A DNA stretch of 64,000 nucleotides from Siphonodentalium dalli (GCA_032622095.1 CP136065.1:240849530-240913529), one strand, 5' to 3'; shown: positions 1-11,710, counted from the stretch's first letter. The notes: a model not told the origin generated them from the letters alone. Numbers and translations are program-made.

Positions 1-1096
1 CTTTGAGACAGCGACAAACCGATTGATTCAGCCGGGTAAACTCAACCATCCACCTTGAAGCGATGAATGATTGAAGTGAACCATGCTTGGGCTAAACCGT
101 AACCACAGGTCATTAATTTGATGCCTTCATGTTTGTATACAATAATATGTATTCAATGGTTGATGGCTATTGCCACCGGGACGACCCCGCCACCCATCAC
201 AAGATGCACCGCGCTATAAACAGGGTGCCACATTGGGGAGACTTATCCCTCGCAGTGGGTCGGTGGATTAATTCATCCTGGGCCCAATGGACAACAAAAC
301 TAAAATGTTCAGATTCTATATATGCAATGAAGATGAGGATATGTGACATTCCAAATTTCAAATCTTTTCGTCGGATAAAGATGTAGAGAAATTCTTTGTT
401 GAAAATATTTACCAATTTTTGTCTGGATTCATGCAAAACGCGCGTCTGGTATACGTAATTATAAAATTACAAGACACTGTCGCGTTTATGTGTTCTTGCT
501 CGATGGGTTTGCACCGTGGTTATGACCCGTCATGTTCGGGAGGCGGGATAATATGTATATGGTGGAGATGAAGTTTTCACATTATGAACACCACGGGTGT
601 ATAACAGGAAAGCGATGAATTACCCACCTTTATAATTGACTAGGTAGTGTACTTGTTTATCTTATCATCACCAGTCATCTATACCCGACAGGAGTCTGTG
701 ATGGAACGGAACATTACCCTCGCATGTATGGCGTTTTGTGGTCTATATTTCATAACACGTGCTGTGCGCATTACCATCAAATATTTATTGGGAGATCCTA
801 TGCTCACGATTGTGATGGTTGTAAATATACATGATATCAATTTCTCTTCGTTCGAAGCCTTAATGTGACTCGCAATCTTCGGGTATAAAATTTCTCATTG
901 TAATTTATCATATTTGTAATGATCCATGGTCAAAATAGGTCGATCAACATAATAACTACCAATATACATACTTCAGATACCCGCACGTGTGGCTGAATTC
1001 GTATAAATTAATCCGATGTTTTTCAACTTTCCGCAAATAAGTGATGCATGTTATAAATATATACATTTAATCAGTATATTTTTGACACATTAAAGA
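1..1096. other. Unassigned AT-rich sequence
   Basis: Only short open frames with no recognisable protein features are present. I see no tandem repeat, inverted repeat or RNA gene. The stretch around 970-1050 shows faint similarity to the dispersed family seen at 21500 and 59345, which also has the words 'CGCAAATAAGTGA' and 'TTTTCAA'. Presumed intergenic. Confidence 0.4.
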
Positions 1097-1262
1097 GGTA
1101 CTGTACACTAAACCCGGCCATTCATATGACCATATCCGTTTATACTCATCAAAATATATGCAACAAAAGAATGAATTTGAGTCATGGTGCAAAATACACT
1201 CACGTGCTCTATGAACGATGCAAACAATATGGTAATTATAATGAAAAGAATTTATGACTCCA
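1097..1262 (+). repeat. Dispersed element E3, partial copy
   Basis: This begins with the family terminus TGTACACTAAA and runs through words found in every other copy: ATATATGCAACAAA, GTGCTCTATGAACGATG and GGTAATTATAATGAAAA. Other copies lie at 1517-1710, 48961-49330, 53950-54440, 57115-57760 and 58220-58460. I see no coding potential. It reads as a non-autonomous mobile element of unknown class. Confidence 0.6.
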
Positions 1263-1516
1263 GCCTTTTATTCCACACCCATTGGCGTGAGTCACGTGTA
1301 TTCAACGGAATCCCAGCCATTGAATACATATTAGTGTATACCTCTAGTGGAATACAAGCCGGAACTATTCTTGTTGACGTTGTCGCCAAGAAAGATGACG
1401 TACATTACGTCGACCATCCACTTCCGGTTATCCCCCAATAATTACTGGTTATTTGTCAGACTTAAATCACAATAAAGGTATCTATAGTAACAATGAAGGT
1501 GACATTCATGGATTGA
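1262..1516 (+). repeat. Dispersed repeat R1, copy 1, with a shared open frame
   Basis: About 255 bp recur in inverted orientation at 10655-10925 with roughly 95% identity by eye. Both copies begin TTTTATTCCACACCCATTG. Both keep a frame with the words YILVYTSSGIQAGTILVDVV and DVHYVDH. I do not recognise the protein. The differences I could count include at least four amino-acid replacements and three silent changes, so purifying selection is not shown. Here the repeat sits between two oppositely oriented E3 pieces, which suggests it inserted into an E3 copy or was carried by one. Confidence 0.6.
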
Positions 1517-1710
1517 ACTTATTCATTTTCATTATAATTACCACGTTGTTTGTATCGTTCATAGAGCACATGAGTGTAATTTTCACTAATCTATGGCTCA
1601 AATTCATTCATTTGTTGCATGTATTCCGTTGAGTATAAAAGGATGAATGATGAATGATGCAAACAACACGGTAATTATAATAAAAATGAGTTTATTAATC
1701 GAGTCATAAA
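1517..1710 (-). repeat. Dispersed element E3, inverted partial copy
   Basis: This is the reverse orientation of the E3 words at 1184-1260 (TTATAATTACCACGTTGTTT, CGTTCATAGAGCACATGAGT), followed by a short stretch in the forward orientation. With 1097-1262 it forms inverted arms around repeat R1. Confidence 0.55.
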
Positions 1711-1893
1711 GGGCATGACATGAACATTTATACTAACTATCTAATAACTCTCCCCGTGTCCAATCACCCCAATATGCAAATGTTCAGCTCCGATCGTCCA
1801 GCCGTTTGGTTGCCTATAAGCGGACAAACAAACAAACAACAAACAAACTCAAATTTTATTAGTATAGATTAACCATGTATGCACAAGTCGATG

Positions 1894-2415
1894 TAGATCA
1901 TGCCATGAATCTCTTCTGGCTAACGCCCGTCGAGATCATATTCCACCACTAAAAAACCTGGGAACTTTTTGGAGTTCTGACAGGGAACTTTATAAAGTAA
2001 AACGAATAACGCGAGGAATATATTTCTTAGTTAATATCTGTTTCTTAATAATGTACTTCACTGTAGGTGAAGGTCCCAACACAAAATTTCTCAATTTAAG
2101 TGACTTTGTGAGCAATTTTGCTTTGCGTCGCTTACAATTATTGAATTTATCCTGGGTAATTAATTCGATTTTCATTGCGATATCGGCTCACAAAACTCAC
2201 AGAAAAACATGCAATTTCGAGTTGGGACCCTTACCTATAGTTAAGTACATTATTAAGGAACAGGTAACAACTAAGAACTATATTCCATGCATTATGTTTT
2301 CGACCTTTATAAGGTTCCCTGTCAAAACTTCAAAAGTTCCCAGGTTTTGCAATGGTGGAATATGATCTCTACGGGCGTTATATATAGCTAGAGTAGAGAT
2401 TCTTGGCATGATCTA
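1894..2415. mobile_element. Fold-back MITE FB1 with TA target duplication
   Basis: Almost the whole segment is an imperfect inverted repeat of two arms of about 200-250 bp. The termini are TAGATCATGCCATGAATCTC on the left and the complement, GAGATTCTTGGCATGATCTA, on the right. Inner matches include CCTGGGAAC/GTTCCCAGG and CTGACAGGGAACTTTATAAA with its complement. A TA dinucleotide at each end fits a Tc1/mariner-type target duplication, but no transposase is present. A second copy lies at 6046-6412, and fragments lie at 12535-12655 and 14509-14542. Confidence 0.65.
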
Positions 2416-2589
2416 AAGTCATTGGTTAATTACGACTCAACACGCAGCGATATTGCATGTTTTACGAGACAGTTCACTAGCTTGCCGAACGTATTATAAC
2501 TAGTTGCATGATCGCTCGTATTCTACTCGAGTCGACCGTGTCAATCCTCAAATATCAGAGAACTGACCTGATACCCATATGTAGTGCAA

Positions 2590-2975
2590 ATTGCCTGTTC
2601 TCGGGGAAATATGCTCATATTTATAGTGAACTTATTCCGTGCATGGGACTGAAATAAGCTCACATTGGCACTATTTAGATATGAAATAAGTCCTGTATCG
2701 GCCTAAACGCTGGTTATTAAAACAGCCCTATATGGGACCATTTCAATATTAAATAAGCCCGCGTTGTTCTTATTTTGGCTGGAAAATAGCATTTATTAAC
2801 CAACTCAACACCTTACCAAATGTACGCTCTTTATAATGTGTTTTTATTATTGCCCGCAGAATCCAACGGAATAATTGGTATAAGTCCACTATGGGCTTAT
2901 TTCATAATCAAATAAGTCAAATATGAACCCATGTGAATATTGTGGTCAAATATGAACCGATTTCCACGAGGATAT
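2590..2975. repeat. Dispersed AT-rich repeat E5, copy 1
   Basis: This shares several words with 16430-16720: CACGAGGATATGTTGC in one copy and complement-type variants in the other, ACGCTCTTTATAATGTGTTTT versus its complement, and a recurring 'AATAAG..CATATTGGG' pattern. A smaller piece is at 49430-49510. No coding potential is visible. Confidence 0.45.
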
Positions 2976-2984
2976 GTTGCGATA

Positions 2985-3740
2985 CTATAGTACCCCAGCA
3001 CTCCTATACGCATGACATCGTTACTGTGGTACGTGTGACACCAGCCTTTACCTCACGTCTGTGCGATACAGTGCGACACCATGGTACCCCAGCACTCCTA
3101 TAAGCATGACATCGTTACTGTGGTACGTGTGACACCAGCCTTTACCTCACGTCTGTGCGATACAGTGCGACACCATGGTACCCCAGCACTCCTATAAGCA
3201 TGACATCGTTACTGTGGTACGTGTGACACCAGCCTTTACCTCACGTCTGTGCGATACAGTGCGACACCATGGTACCGCAGCACTCCTATACGCATGACAT
3301 CGTTACTGTGGTACGTGTGACACCAGCCTTTACCTCACGTCTGTGCGATACAGTGCGACACCATGGTACCCCAGCACTCATATAAGCATGACATCGTTAC
3401 TGTGGTACGTGTGACACCAGCCTTTACCTCACGTCTGTGCGATACAGTGCGACACCATGGTACCCCAGCACTCATATACGCATGACATCGTTAATGTTGT
3501 ACGTGTGACACCAGCCTTTACCTCACTTGTGTGCGTTTACAATGCGATACCATAGTACCCCAGCACACCTAGTATGACATCACTACGGTGATAAGTGTGA
3601 CACAAGCCTTTACCTCACGTCTGTGCGATACAGTCCGACACAACAGTATACCAACACACATAGTATGCTATCGCTACTGTGGTATACGTGTGAAACAAAC
3701 CTTTGTATCACTTATCTGCGATTCAGTGCGACTCAATGAA
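2985..3740. repeat. 94-bp satellite array, about eight copies
   Basis: The marker word TACCCCAGCACTC recurs at 2991, 3085, 3179, 3273, 3367 and 3461, an exact 94-bp step. Diverged copies follow at about 3556 and 3649. The inner copies are nearly identical and the right-hand copies decay, the usual pattern when unequal exchange homogenises the centre of an array. Each unit contains a GGTACC site and the phrase CATCGTTACTGTGGTACGTGTG. A related phrase occurs in the inverted repeat at 38356-38973. Confidence 0.9.
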
Positions 3741-5485
3741 TACAGCTCGAATATTGCTATGACTTAGATAAGTTTTTCCAGAGTTTGTAATAAAGCTTGT
3801 ATAAATATATTTCGTATTATGATCGACACGCCTTTCCCTGTGAGATTAGCCACCAGTTTAGCAGGGGGTGGTATAAATTTTGCAGGAAGGTATGCCGTTT
3901 TTTGTTTTGCATCTGACGTTTTTGGGGACGCACCACCCCCAAACCTGGAAAAAACTTATTTTTTACTCCCAATTTTTGGACACCCACCCCCCAAATTTCA
4001 CTAATTTTAGTCTCAAACCCGATAAAACCCTACTGATATCACTCTTATTACTCAGAAATTATCTCATTTAGTTCAAATGACAGTTTAACCCGTTCAGAAG
4101 CTATTTTAATTGAAAAAAAATGAATACAGGCTAATATGAAGATTTTTTTTTAATACTGGCTGATAGGCACTTGTCTACGACATACAAACATACATGCAAT
4201 CATGTATTGTAGTTTCCATGTGAGTGTGTGATGAGAGTATGCTAGGTCTACCTGGGTGGTCAAATTCGACATTGCTAAATGTAAAATCTAATGAATCTAT
4301 GAAGTGGACAAATACAGTACTAACCCTCCAGAAGCTGAAAGGTGCACAAACACTAGTATAACTTACTCTATAAGACATAACTTATAAAATGGAACATTTC
4401 AAACTAAAAGAACCACTAGAATTGTTTTTCACTAAAAGGTATATGCATCCAATTTTCAAAAAAAATAGCATAGCCAGTGAAATATCATGTTCCCCAGCAA
4501 GCTATTACGTAATCCAAACATGTGTTTTTGCTATTTTGGCTGTAATACATTTAAAGCTGATAACATCTCAGGACAGTGAACTCAATCTTCACTTTCGAGC
4601 CATTGTTGACATTTTGTAGATATATCCATTACATATTAGTTTTAAAGCTCCAATTCAACTAGAGTTGACATATTTTGAAAATAAATACATAGAGAGGACA
4701 TTTACCAGACTGCAATTGGAAATAGTATTCTATAAATTGCTCATATCTGCAAACCTATATCATTGTGCATTATACACACAATTCCATAATTTCTAACTAT
4801 TTCCTGATTGGTCGGTCAACCAGCCCTTTATCTAGCATTATTCCATACCACTCTTGTTAGTCTAGTGGAGCAACTTCAATTATACTAAATGACAGACAAT
4901 CAGTTACTATGCTGGACTTGAATATTTTAGTTGTTTTCATGTTGTTGTGAGAGTAACATATAATCTGAGTTGATACACATGCAAATAATACACTGATTAG
5001 TTGGATGCATTGATGACAGTTATTTTCAAGCCATTGATAGTGACTAGAAATTTGAGACATTTGCTCGCTCTTGTTCCATGCACACACACCGATCTAGGCT
5101 TATATGTCTTAGTTACATCAGGACAAGTGTATTTATTTCAATTTTACATTTCTCGAAGTTTCTTTCCAAAGAGTGTCGGGAAGAAAGGTTATCACATCAC
5201 CGCCCCATACGCAATATGACATAGCTTAAGTCCATGTGCACTAAGGCCCATATGAGGTCCCACTGACATACATATGGTGTTTTGACAATTATAATATGTT
5301 TTAAACTGTTACAAATGTCAAATATGGGCACAAAGGTCTTTAGTAAAACAAAACTTGCATGAGGTTGTAAAAAAATGCGCCTTTTGCCTCTCGGACCACC
5401 CACCCACCCCGGCATACCTTCCTGAAGATTTTGTATTACCCCCCCCCCCCCCCCCTGAGTTTAGGGTATTTTTTTCTAATTTGTG
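3741..5485. other. Unassigned sequence with a poly-C tract
   Basis: Several short open frames occur on both strands, none with a recognisable domain. The stretch 3890-4010 is rich in CACCCC runs. A homopolymer of about 17 C lies at 5439-5455. The phrase GGCATACCTTCCTGAAGATTT near 5411 is roughly the complement of TGCAGGAAGGTATGCC near 3880, so 3870-5430 may be bounded by a weak inverted repeat. No gene is called. Confidence 0.35.
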
Positions 5486-5489
5486 TCAC

Positions 5490-5700
5490 GTTCCGGCAAT
5501 CAAAATAGACCGATGAACATACGAAATCATAATATCGAGACATATAAATTGATCTGATGATTTGCAATACGTGATATAAACGCTCTTTGTTCTTACCATA
5601 TCAGGAAAGGGTGAACACGGAACGCTCTCTAATGTTTCACGCCGAAGAGAAAGCCGAAAGGCGATAAATTATATGGCTTCAAGTTCAACTGTGTTCAATG
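5490..5700 (+). repeat. Dispersed repeat R5, copy 1
   Basis: The signature is ATAAACGCTCTTTGTTCTT followed by ACCATATCAGGAA and a second ACGCTCTCTAATGTT. The same order recurs at 15440-15600, 21500-21690, 57960-58050 and 59345-59580. No open frame is shared between copies. Confidence 0.5.
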
Positions 5701-5724
5701 AGCTTAACTATATATATAATGGGT

Positions 5725-5905
5725 GGGCCTCTAATAGCCCATGTGTCTCCTGACATATAGGCCTCTGTAGCGTTTCTATATACAGTACGTATAGGCCTCT
5801 ATAGCTTTACTATATATAATGCATAGGCCTCTATTGCTTTACTATATATAATGCGTAGGCCTCTATATGTTTCCTATAATTAGTACGTAGGCGTCTATTA
5901 GTATT
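5725..5905. repeat. Short tandem repeat, about five units of 37-40 bp
   Basis: The unit is built on TAGGCCTCTAT followed by a TTTACTATATATAATGC-like segment. Copies start near 5725, 5757, 5797, 5827 and 5866. The outer copies are diverged. Confidence 0.65.
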
Positions 5906-6045
5906 TCGTGCATTTATTGAATAGGTTAAATTTTGATTCCATGAAAGTGACAAAGACGATAAATTGCGACGCCGTCCAATTCCATGCTTGTGTGGACCGC
6001 TAGAATAAAAGATGACTCGGCCTAATATGATTATACGATGACATG

Positions 6046-6412
6046 TAGATCATGCCATGAATCTGTATTCTGACTTGAGCCCGTACAATACCTTAGAACC
6101 TTTTGAAGTGTTGACAGGGAACCTTATAAAGTCGAAAAAATAACGCGGGGAATATATTTCTTAGTTAGTTATATCTCTTCGTTGATACTGTACTTCACTG
6201 TTGGTGAATGCTGTCCCAACTCGAAATTTCATGATTTAAGTGAATTTGTGAGTGATTTTGTTTTGCGTCACTTACAATTATGGAATTTCTCCTGGGTAAT
6301 TATTTCAATATGTATTGCGATATCGGCTCACAGATGTCAGACAAAAGCATGCAATTTTGAGTAGGGTCATTCACCTACAGTGAAGTACATTATTAAGGAA
6401 AAGATATTAACT
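6046..6412. mobile_element. Fold-back MITE FB1, right-truncated copy
   Basis: This starts with the family end TAGATCATGCCATGAATCTG and follows the 1894-2415 copy through GACAGGGAACCTTATAAAG, GGAATATATTTCTTAG and TGCGATATCGGCTCACA. The right arm stops before the terminal complement appears. It joins the sequence that is duplicated at 6413-6545 and 7478-7590. Confidence 0.6.
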
Positions 6413-6545
6413 CAATAGCGATCTGAAATGTCCAAGTTGTGAACATACATTGGTAGAGGAGTATATTGTTTTTGTTTTGTTTTTTTGAATTATTGAGAAA
6501 CGACAATATTGACATATTAAAATATAAATTTAGTATTACAATGAT
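6413..6545 (+). repeat. Direct repeat, left copy (partner 7478-7590)
   Basis: The words ACTCAATAGCGATCTGAAAT, ACATTGGTAGAGGAGTATAT and GAATTATTGAGAAACGACAA occur in the same order at 7478-7590. The left copy has an extra AGTTGTGAAC segment. The two copies bracket about 0.9 kb that includes the GTCCGTCC element. Confidence 0.7.
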
Positions 6546-7020
6546 GACATCTTTTTTTTCTAACCCACATCTGCAACTAATTGATAAATGGATACTAGTT
6601 GTAGTTTGCGCCATGATTATCCTGACACGTTCAATTTTCGCTAGTGGCATTGCAAGATTCAATTGGAATTTACACAAAATCTGAAGTCTCTGATGTTAAG
6701 TTGTACAATGGTGTATGGCAGTAAGAATGTCATAAAACAAATTGACAAGCCTTCCCAGTAAAATAATATAACTGGCCACCACAGATAGAGCCTATTTACT
6801 GTATTCTAATGGGCTGCTATAATTTTATGTTACTATTTATGTCTTTGCTGGACACTTTGGTTTACGATTACCCCAACCGTACTATTTTACAATTAAGTCG
6901 GGCAGTATTCTCTGGCATTAATGTACCCTTCCACAGCTGCAAATCAAGTAATTATTAGCAGATATGTTCTGACTGAGTCGGTCGCTTGCTTCATTGAGAA
7001 TTCATTGTTCACCATAATTT
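6546..7020. other. Unassigned sequence
   Basis: Short open frames only. Nothing recognised on either strand, and no inverted or tandem structure seen. Confidence 0.35.
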
Positions 7021-7024
7021 TGTT

Positions 7025-7470
7025 ATTGTCCCCCGAAAAATTAATTTTCGGGGGACTATAGAAACGGGCTCCGTCCGTCAATCCGTTCGCCCGTCCGCCC
7101 GTTCGTCCGTCCGTCACACTTTTGAGTACCTTCATGGTGTAATCAACTCCTCCTACAGTTTTCATCCAAGAGATTCGAAACTTCAGAATATTGTTGCCCA
7201 TATATTGAAGATGTGCAACATGTATATAGATGACGGAAAAAATATTTTTTGACAGAGTTATTAACCCTTTTCGACTTAGAAAATTTCAACATTTTTTATT
7301 ATTTTCTGTATGAGGATACCTTCATGGTGTAATCAACTCCTCCTACAGTTTTGATCGTATATATTTGAAACTTCAGAGTATTGTTACCAACATATTAGAG
7401 ATGTGCAAAATGTATATACATGACGGAAACATTATTTTTTTACGGAGTTATTAACCCTTTTCGAATTAGA
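7025..7470 (+). repeat. GTCCGTCC-type element with terminal hairpin and 190-bp duplication
   Basis: This opens with a perfect hairpin at about 7029-7059 (GTCCCCCGAAAA and its complement around TTAATT), followed by a run of GTCCGTCC/CCGTTCG words. Then come two copies of a unit of about 190 bp, each beginning TACCTTCATGGTGTAATCAA, at about 7127 and 7317. Each unit ends in a segment containing GAGTTATTAACCCTTTTCGA. The same layout (GGGGG hairpin, GTCCGTCC run, repeated unit) recurs with a different unit at 18195-18770. I know this layout from invertebrate genomes but cannot give it a family name. Confidence 0.6.
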
Positions 7471-7477
7471 AAGATAT

Positions 7478-7590
7478 AACTCAATAGCGATCTGAAATGT
7501 CCATACATTGGTAGAGGAGTATATATATATTTTTTAGTTTTGTTTTGAATTATTGAGAAACGACAATATTGACATATTAAAAATTCAAAT
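7478..7590 (+). repeat. Direct repeat, right copy (partner 6413-6545)
   Basis: This matches 6413-6545 over nearly its whole length with small indels. It directly follows the 190-bp duplicated element and ends at GACAATATTGACATATTAAAA, as the left copy does. Confidence 0.7.
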
Positions 7591-7760
7591 AAAATTAATA
7601 TCTTTAACAAAGCGGCATTCGACTTGCCACGTTTTCGGGGGACACTGTGGTCGGCTGACCTTTTATATCTGTGCAACAAACTCTTTACACGACCAAAGTT
7701 AACTATAACGGATGTGACTATTTCAATAGCAATACCCACCGCCAACGCTTACGTTATCTT

Positions 7761-8134
7761 TAAGTGTACTGTCAGACGACCACGATACAATCGTATACGT
7801 GGAAGAATCGGGTCCGACGAGATCGTGGATAGTTTATTCAGACGATTGCGATATCACGTGCATTATGATATCGTAGGTTGTTCTAAAGCATGTGATTAAC
7901 TATACCTACGACCATTTCCAGCTACGATTTTTACGTACACACGGCTGCGATTACGTCGCAAGTGGAGGTAACCAAGGATACGCCACGATATCGCATCTAA
8001 AATCAAACACTGTCTGATATTATTTTTTTACCTACGATTTTGACGTGAGCATGCGCACTCCATCTACCGGTTACTTCCTACGACGGAAATCTTTCCACTT
8101 ACGATTGTATCGTGGTCGTCTGAAAGTACACTAA
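7761..8134. mobile_element. MITE with about 33-bp terminal inverted repeats and TAA flanks
   Basis: The left end GTGTACTGTCAGACGACCAC continues into GATACAATCGTA. The right end carries the complement (TACGATTGTATCGTGGTCG...GTACAC). TAA lies immediately outside both ends (7761-7763 and 8132-8134), the target duplication expected for PIF/Harbinger-type elements. The interior is non-coding and rich in CGATAT/ATATCG words. No transposase is present. Confidence 0.65.
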
Positions 8135-8710
8135 CAAGATAATAATGGTAGGTGTCTCCCTCTTGAAGGAAGGCTGAAGTTCTTTGTCGCAATTATAAAG
8201 CACAATATGCTATTAACCACACATTTTACTACTTGTGTGTGTGAATGGCTATCATTTGTTTACATCGTTGAATATTACTAAAGATCAACATTATGCTTTC
8301 ATGTGATAATGGAAGAATGAATAAACTGTGATTATATTCATGGTTTTTCTTAATTTCCGTCATGTTCTCCTACCAATATTTAGGGTAATAGTTGTGTCTA
8401 TAATGAGTTTCTTAGAACATTGGAAGCTATCGCATTTTATATTTTCACATGACATAAACCACTCCATTTTCATTGGGAACTTTTTTTATCGACCCCATTC
8501 AATCTGAATGGGTGTCATGGTTGTCATGGTATTCGGAATATCTTTATGTGCACATAACATGCGTTATGTGTGTATGTTATTCATGCTTATCTACATTATT
8601 ATCTGCCCACGTGGAAGACGATCCTAGAGTACATGTCATTCCCGAAGGATATACCTGTACATATATATCCATATGTTCCGCCTCCAGTAAGAAACCTCGT
8701 CATTGATTAA
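8135..8710. other. Unassigned sequence
   Basis: AT-rich, with short open frames only. A small perfect hairpin, CCCATTCA..TGAATGGG, lies at about 8494-8513. Nothing else was recognised. Confidence 0.35.
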
Positions 8711-9099
8711 TTAACCCTTTACCTAACAAACCGGCCAAAACCTGCCAAATAAAGCTTCAACAGCCTAAAATATCTTCGGTCTGTCTCAATAGAACCATAC
8801 AAATATGGATATCATTGGAATCGGCTCCTTGACCACATTGTGATAGTTACAGTTATGCCCTGTGCCAATGCATTCTCTTTTATATGCGAGTCGACCATAG
8901 GTCGCCTCGCATATATAAGAGAATGCATTGGCCTAAAAAAATTCTTTTTTACCATTTTTTCTTACATTCTTTAACAATTTTATAATTTTTAATGTGTTAA
9001 GCCAATGCATTCTCTTATATATGCGAGGCGACCTATGGTCGACTCGCATATATAAGAGAATGCATTGGCACAGGGCCCTTCTGTTGGGTAAAGGGTTAA
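8711..9099 (+). mobile_element. TTAA hairpin MITE, copy 1
   Basis: The element starts CCCTTTACC and ends GGTAAAGGG, with TTAA directly outside each end (8711-8714, 9096-9099). This is the arrangement known for piggyBac-superfamily elements. After a left arm of about 150 bp come two 67-bp hairpins at 8865-8931 and 9002-9068. Their arms are CCAATGCATTCTCTTATATA-type sequence with a short loop around TCGACCATAGGTCG, and the second hairpin is the mirror image of the first. No transposase is encoded. Confidence 0.85.
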
Positions 9100-10475
9100 T
9101 CAGAGAGCAGCGCAACATATCCCAGCCGTCAACATAAGAGAACCAAGACCACCGTTTCATCGTCTTTCGCTGGTCTGTTTTTTTTCATGGCTTCATTTAC
9201 GTTGAACAACGTTATGGCGAGAGTGATAGGAGATTTTGACATTTTCTGCTGATCATTCTTTTGAATACATGTCAATTTTTAAGAACGACCAGGACGGTCG
9301 GCAGAACATATACGTTATTGTAGTGGATTGACGGTAACATTGTGTGACATTGACGGCTTGAAACGGCGCATTTTGATTTGTCGATATTTGCTAACTTCAG
9401 TTTTCGATTCTCCAGCACCGGTCGCTGATCGGTTAACACATTTTTAATTGATCACTGTGTCATGACAACCAGCGTCAAATACGTCGCCGTACAGCCAGGA
9501 GTCCCGCAGTTAATTTTTTAGTGGATTGGATTACAATGGAGATAAACGTACAATTTGTCGTTGGATATTGGGGATTCGAGCATGCATGCACCGGCTCGTT
9601 CACAAACTTTTTCCATGCTCGAAGCCCCGAATATATGTCAACAGAGCACCTTTATCTTCTAAATATATTTTGGAGTTCAGATAGTAGTATGATCAGTTTG
9701 TCCTCGTTCCATTCTCTGGAAACCCCATCACCATTTCCGTCCCTTTATGGCTGGCTACATATCTGCATCCAGAAGATGGCTATAGCAAGCTTCTAGTTGC
9801 AACTATATAGTTATTTGCTTTATTTGTTTGCATTTAGATGTCAATATATGTAGATATTTGTAAACATGTATGAAACATGTATAATATATATAGGTGTACA
9901 TGCATAACACAGATTAAATTCAATTCCGTTCAATTTATAAGTGGATGCTTCCCAGTACGATCGCCCCCATAAACCCGACCCCTGGACAAACCACCTTAGC
10001 ATATTTCACTCCACAGACATAGCTGTGTCAGATCTCGTAGAGCATTCTGTGCCATGGAGTCCCTATAACCGCATTGAAGATAATCCATGGCTCGGGACCG
10101 AACATATCCCAAACGAGCGTAGAACGTAATAACCTGGTCGGTTTCTCGATGGCGGAGATGAGAAGAGACCATCAAGAGATTGGTTATCTCAGTAGAAAGT
10201 TTGAAGTGGTACAAGGACCTTACCAAATACCTTTTGTCGATAGCGTTTTCTATAATTAAGTCACAAAAGTACTTCTAGATCGGAGATAACACCATCCTTT
10301 CTATGATGAAGAATGTTGATAAATATTAAATATTAGCAGATAGGTGGCTATGTCGTCAAGATGTCATCCAGCAACGTCAGTCGTTCATACATCTAGATTT
10401 AGATTTTGCATTGACAATGCTATGTATGTATGTACACACACAATTGTATAGAAAAGTGTTGAAGTGTATACATAG
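9100..10475. other. Unassigned sequence
   Basis: Short open frames on both strands show no recognisable motif. I see no tandem repeat or inverted repeat longer than about 15 bp. Presumed intergenic. Confidence 0.35.
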
Positions 10476-10638
10476 ACAGAACACAACGCGTATCTTAATC
10501 GAGACTCTTTTATCGAATGAGTTGCGGATGGCGCAAGGATATATTTCGCGAGAGCGTAGCTCGAGTGAAATATAACTTTGCGCCGTCCGCAACGAGTTCG
10601 ATAAAAGATTCGAGATTATGATGCAAGTTGTGTTCTGT
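10476..10638. repeat. Fold-back hairpin with about 75-bp arms
   Basis: ACAGAACACAAC at the left end pairs with GTTGTGTTCTGT at the right end. The interior pairs through CGAGACTCTTTTATCGAA, GTTGCGGATGGCGCAA and GATATATTTCGCGAG with their near-complements around a small central loop near 10560. Arm identity is high but not perfect. No flanking duplication was identified. Confidence 0.8.
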
Positions 10639-10654
10639 ATTTATTCTACACCGT

Positions 10655-10925
10655 TCAGTCAGATAAGTTCATTCCATGAATATCACCTTCATTGTTACTA
10701 TAGCTACCTTTATTGTGATTTAAGTCTGACAAATAACCAGTAAGTATGGGGCGGATCACCGGAAGCGAATGATCAACGTAATGTACGTCACCTTTCTTGG
10801 AGACAACGTCAACAAGAATAGTTCCGGCTTGTATTCCACTAGAGGTATACACTAATATGTATTCAATGGCTGGGATTCCGTTGAATACATGTGACTCACG
10901 TCAATGGGTGTGGAATAAAAGCTCG
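10655..10925 (-). repeat. Dispersed repeat R1, copy 2
   Basis: This is the inverted partner of 1262-1516 and includes the shared frame read on the minus strand (YILVYTSSGIQAGTILVDVV). The frame has a stop where copy 1 has TGG (the W of HWRES in copy 1), so at least this copy is not an intact gene. It is not flanked by E3 here, which helps define the ends of R1. Confidence 0.6.
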
Positions 10926-11310
10926 TAATGTTACATGTAGACAATAACGTATCTTATTAACCAGAGATAATGAAATAGTGTGCCATGTATACTTAAGCGT
11001 TACATTTCTAGTTTGAAATCATTAAACTAAGGATAGTATATTGCCGAAAATGGGTCATTACATTATATAATACTGGTCAGCATTTCTGATTGAATAGATC
11101 ATTGCCAGTAATACAGGGATAGCACTAAAAGAAGAATTGTTTCCATGCTGGTCCCTTTGCTATGGTGTATTTAATCAAAAAGACTGTCCAGTAAAGTCAA
11201 GTAATGATACAGACTGAATTTGAGTTGGTTTGTGGGTTGTTCCTCTACCGCTAGAACCCATGTAGTGTAGTGCTACACCCATAGTTACCAGAAGTAATTT
11301 AACGCCACCA
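10926..11310. other. Unassigned sequence
   Basis: AT-rich with no long open frame. Nothing recognised. Confidence 0.35.
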
Positions 11311-11710
11311 TTAGCCCTTTACCCAACAAACCGGCCAAAACCGGCCAAATAAAGCTTCAACAGCCTAAAATATCTTCGGTCTGTCTCAATAGAACCATAC
11401 AAATATGGATATCATTGGAACCGGCTCCTTGACCACATTGTGATAGTTACAGTTATGCCCTGTGCCAATGCATTCTCTTATATATGCGAGTCGACCATAG
11501 GTCGCCTCGCATATATAAGAGAATGCATTGGCCTAAAACAAAATCTTTTTTTAACACTTTTTACTATTTTTTCTTATATTCTTTAACAATTTTATAATTT
11601 TTAATGTGTTAAGCCAATGCATTCTCTTATATATGCGAGGCGACCTATGGTCGACTCGCATATATAAGAGAATGCATTGGCACAGGGCCGTTCTGTTGGG
11701 TAAAGGTTAA
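11311..11710 (+). mobile_element. TTAA hairpin MITE, copy 2
   Basis: Same structure and orientation as copy 1. The left flank is TTAG, a mutated TTAA, and the right terminus has lost one G (GGTAAAGG then TTAA). Both changes indicate an old insertion. Both 67-bp mirror-image hairpins are complete. Confidence 0.85.

Noticed and set aside
8865-8931. microRNA precursor
   Set aside because: The hairpin is stable, but it is part of a multi-copy MITE with near-perfect pairing and no sign of a conserved mature arm. Small-RNA data would be needed.
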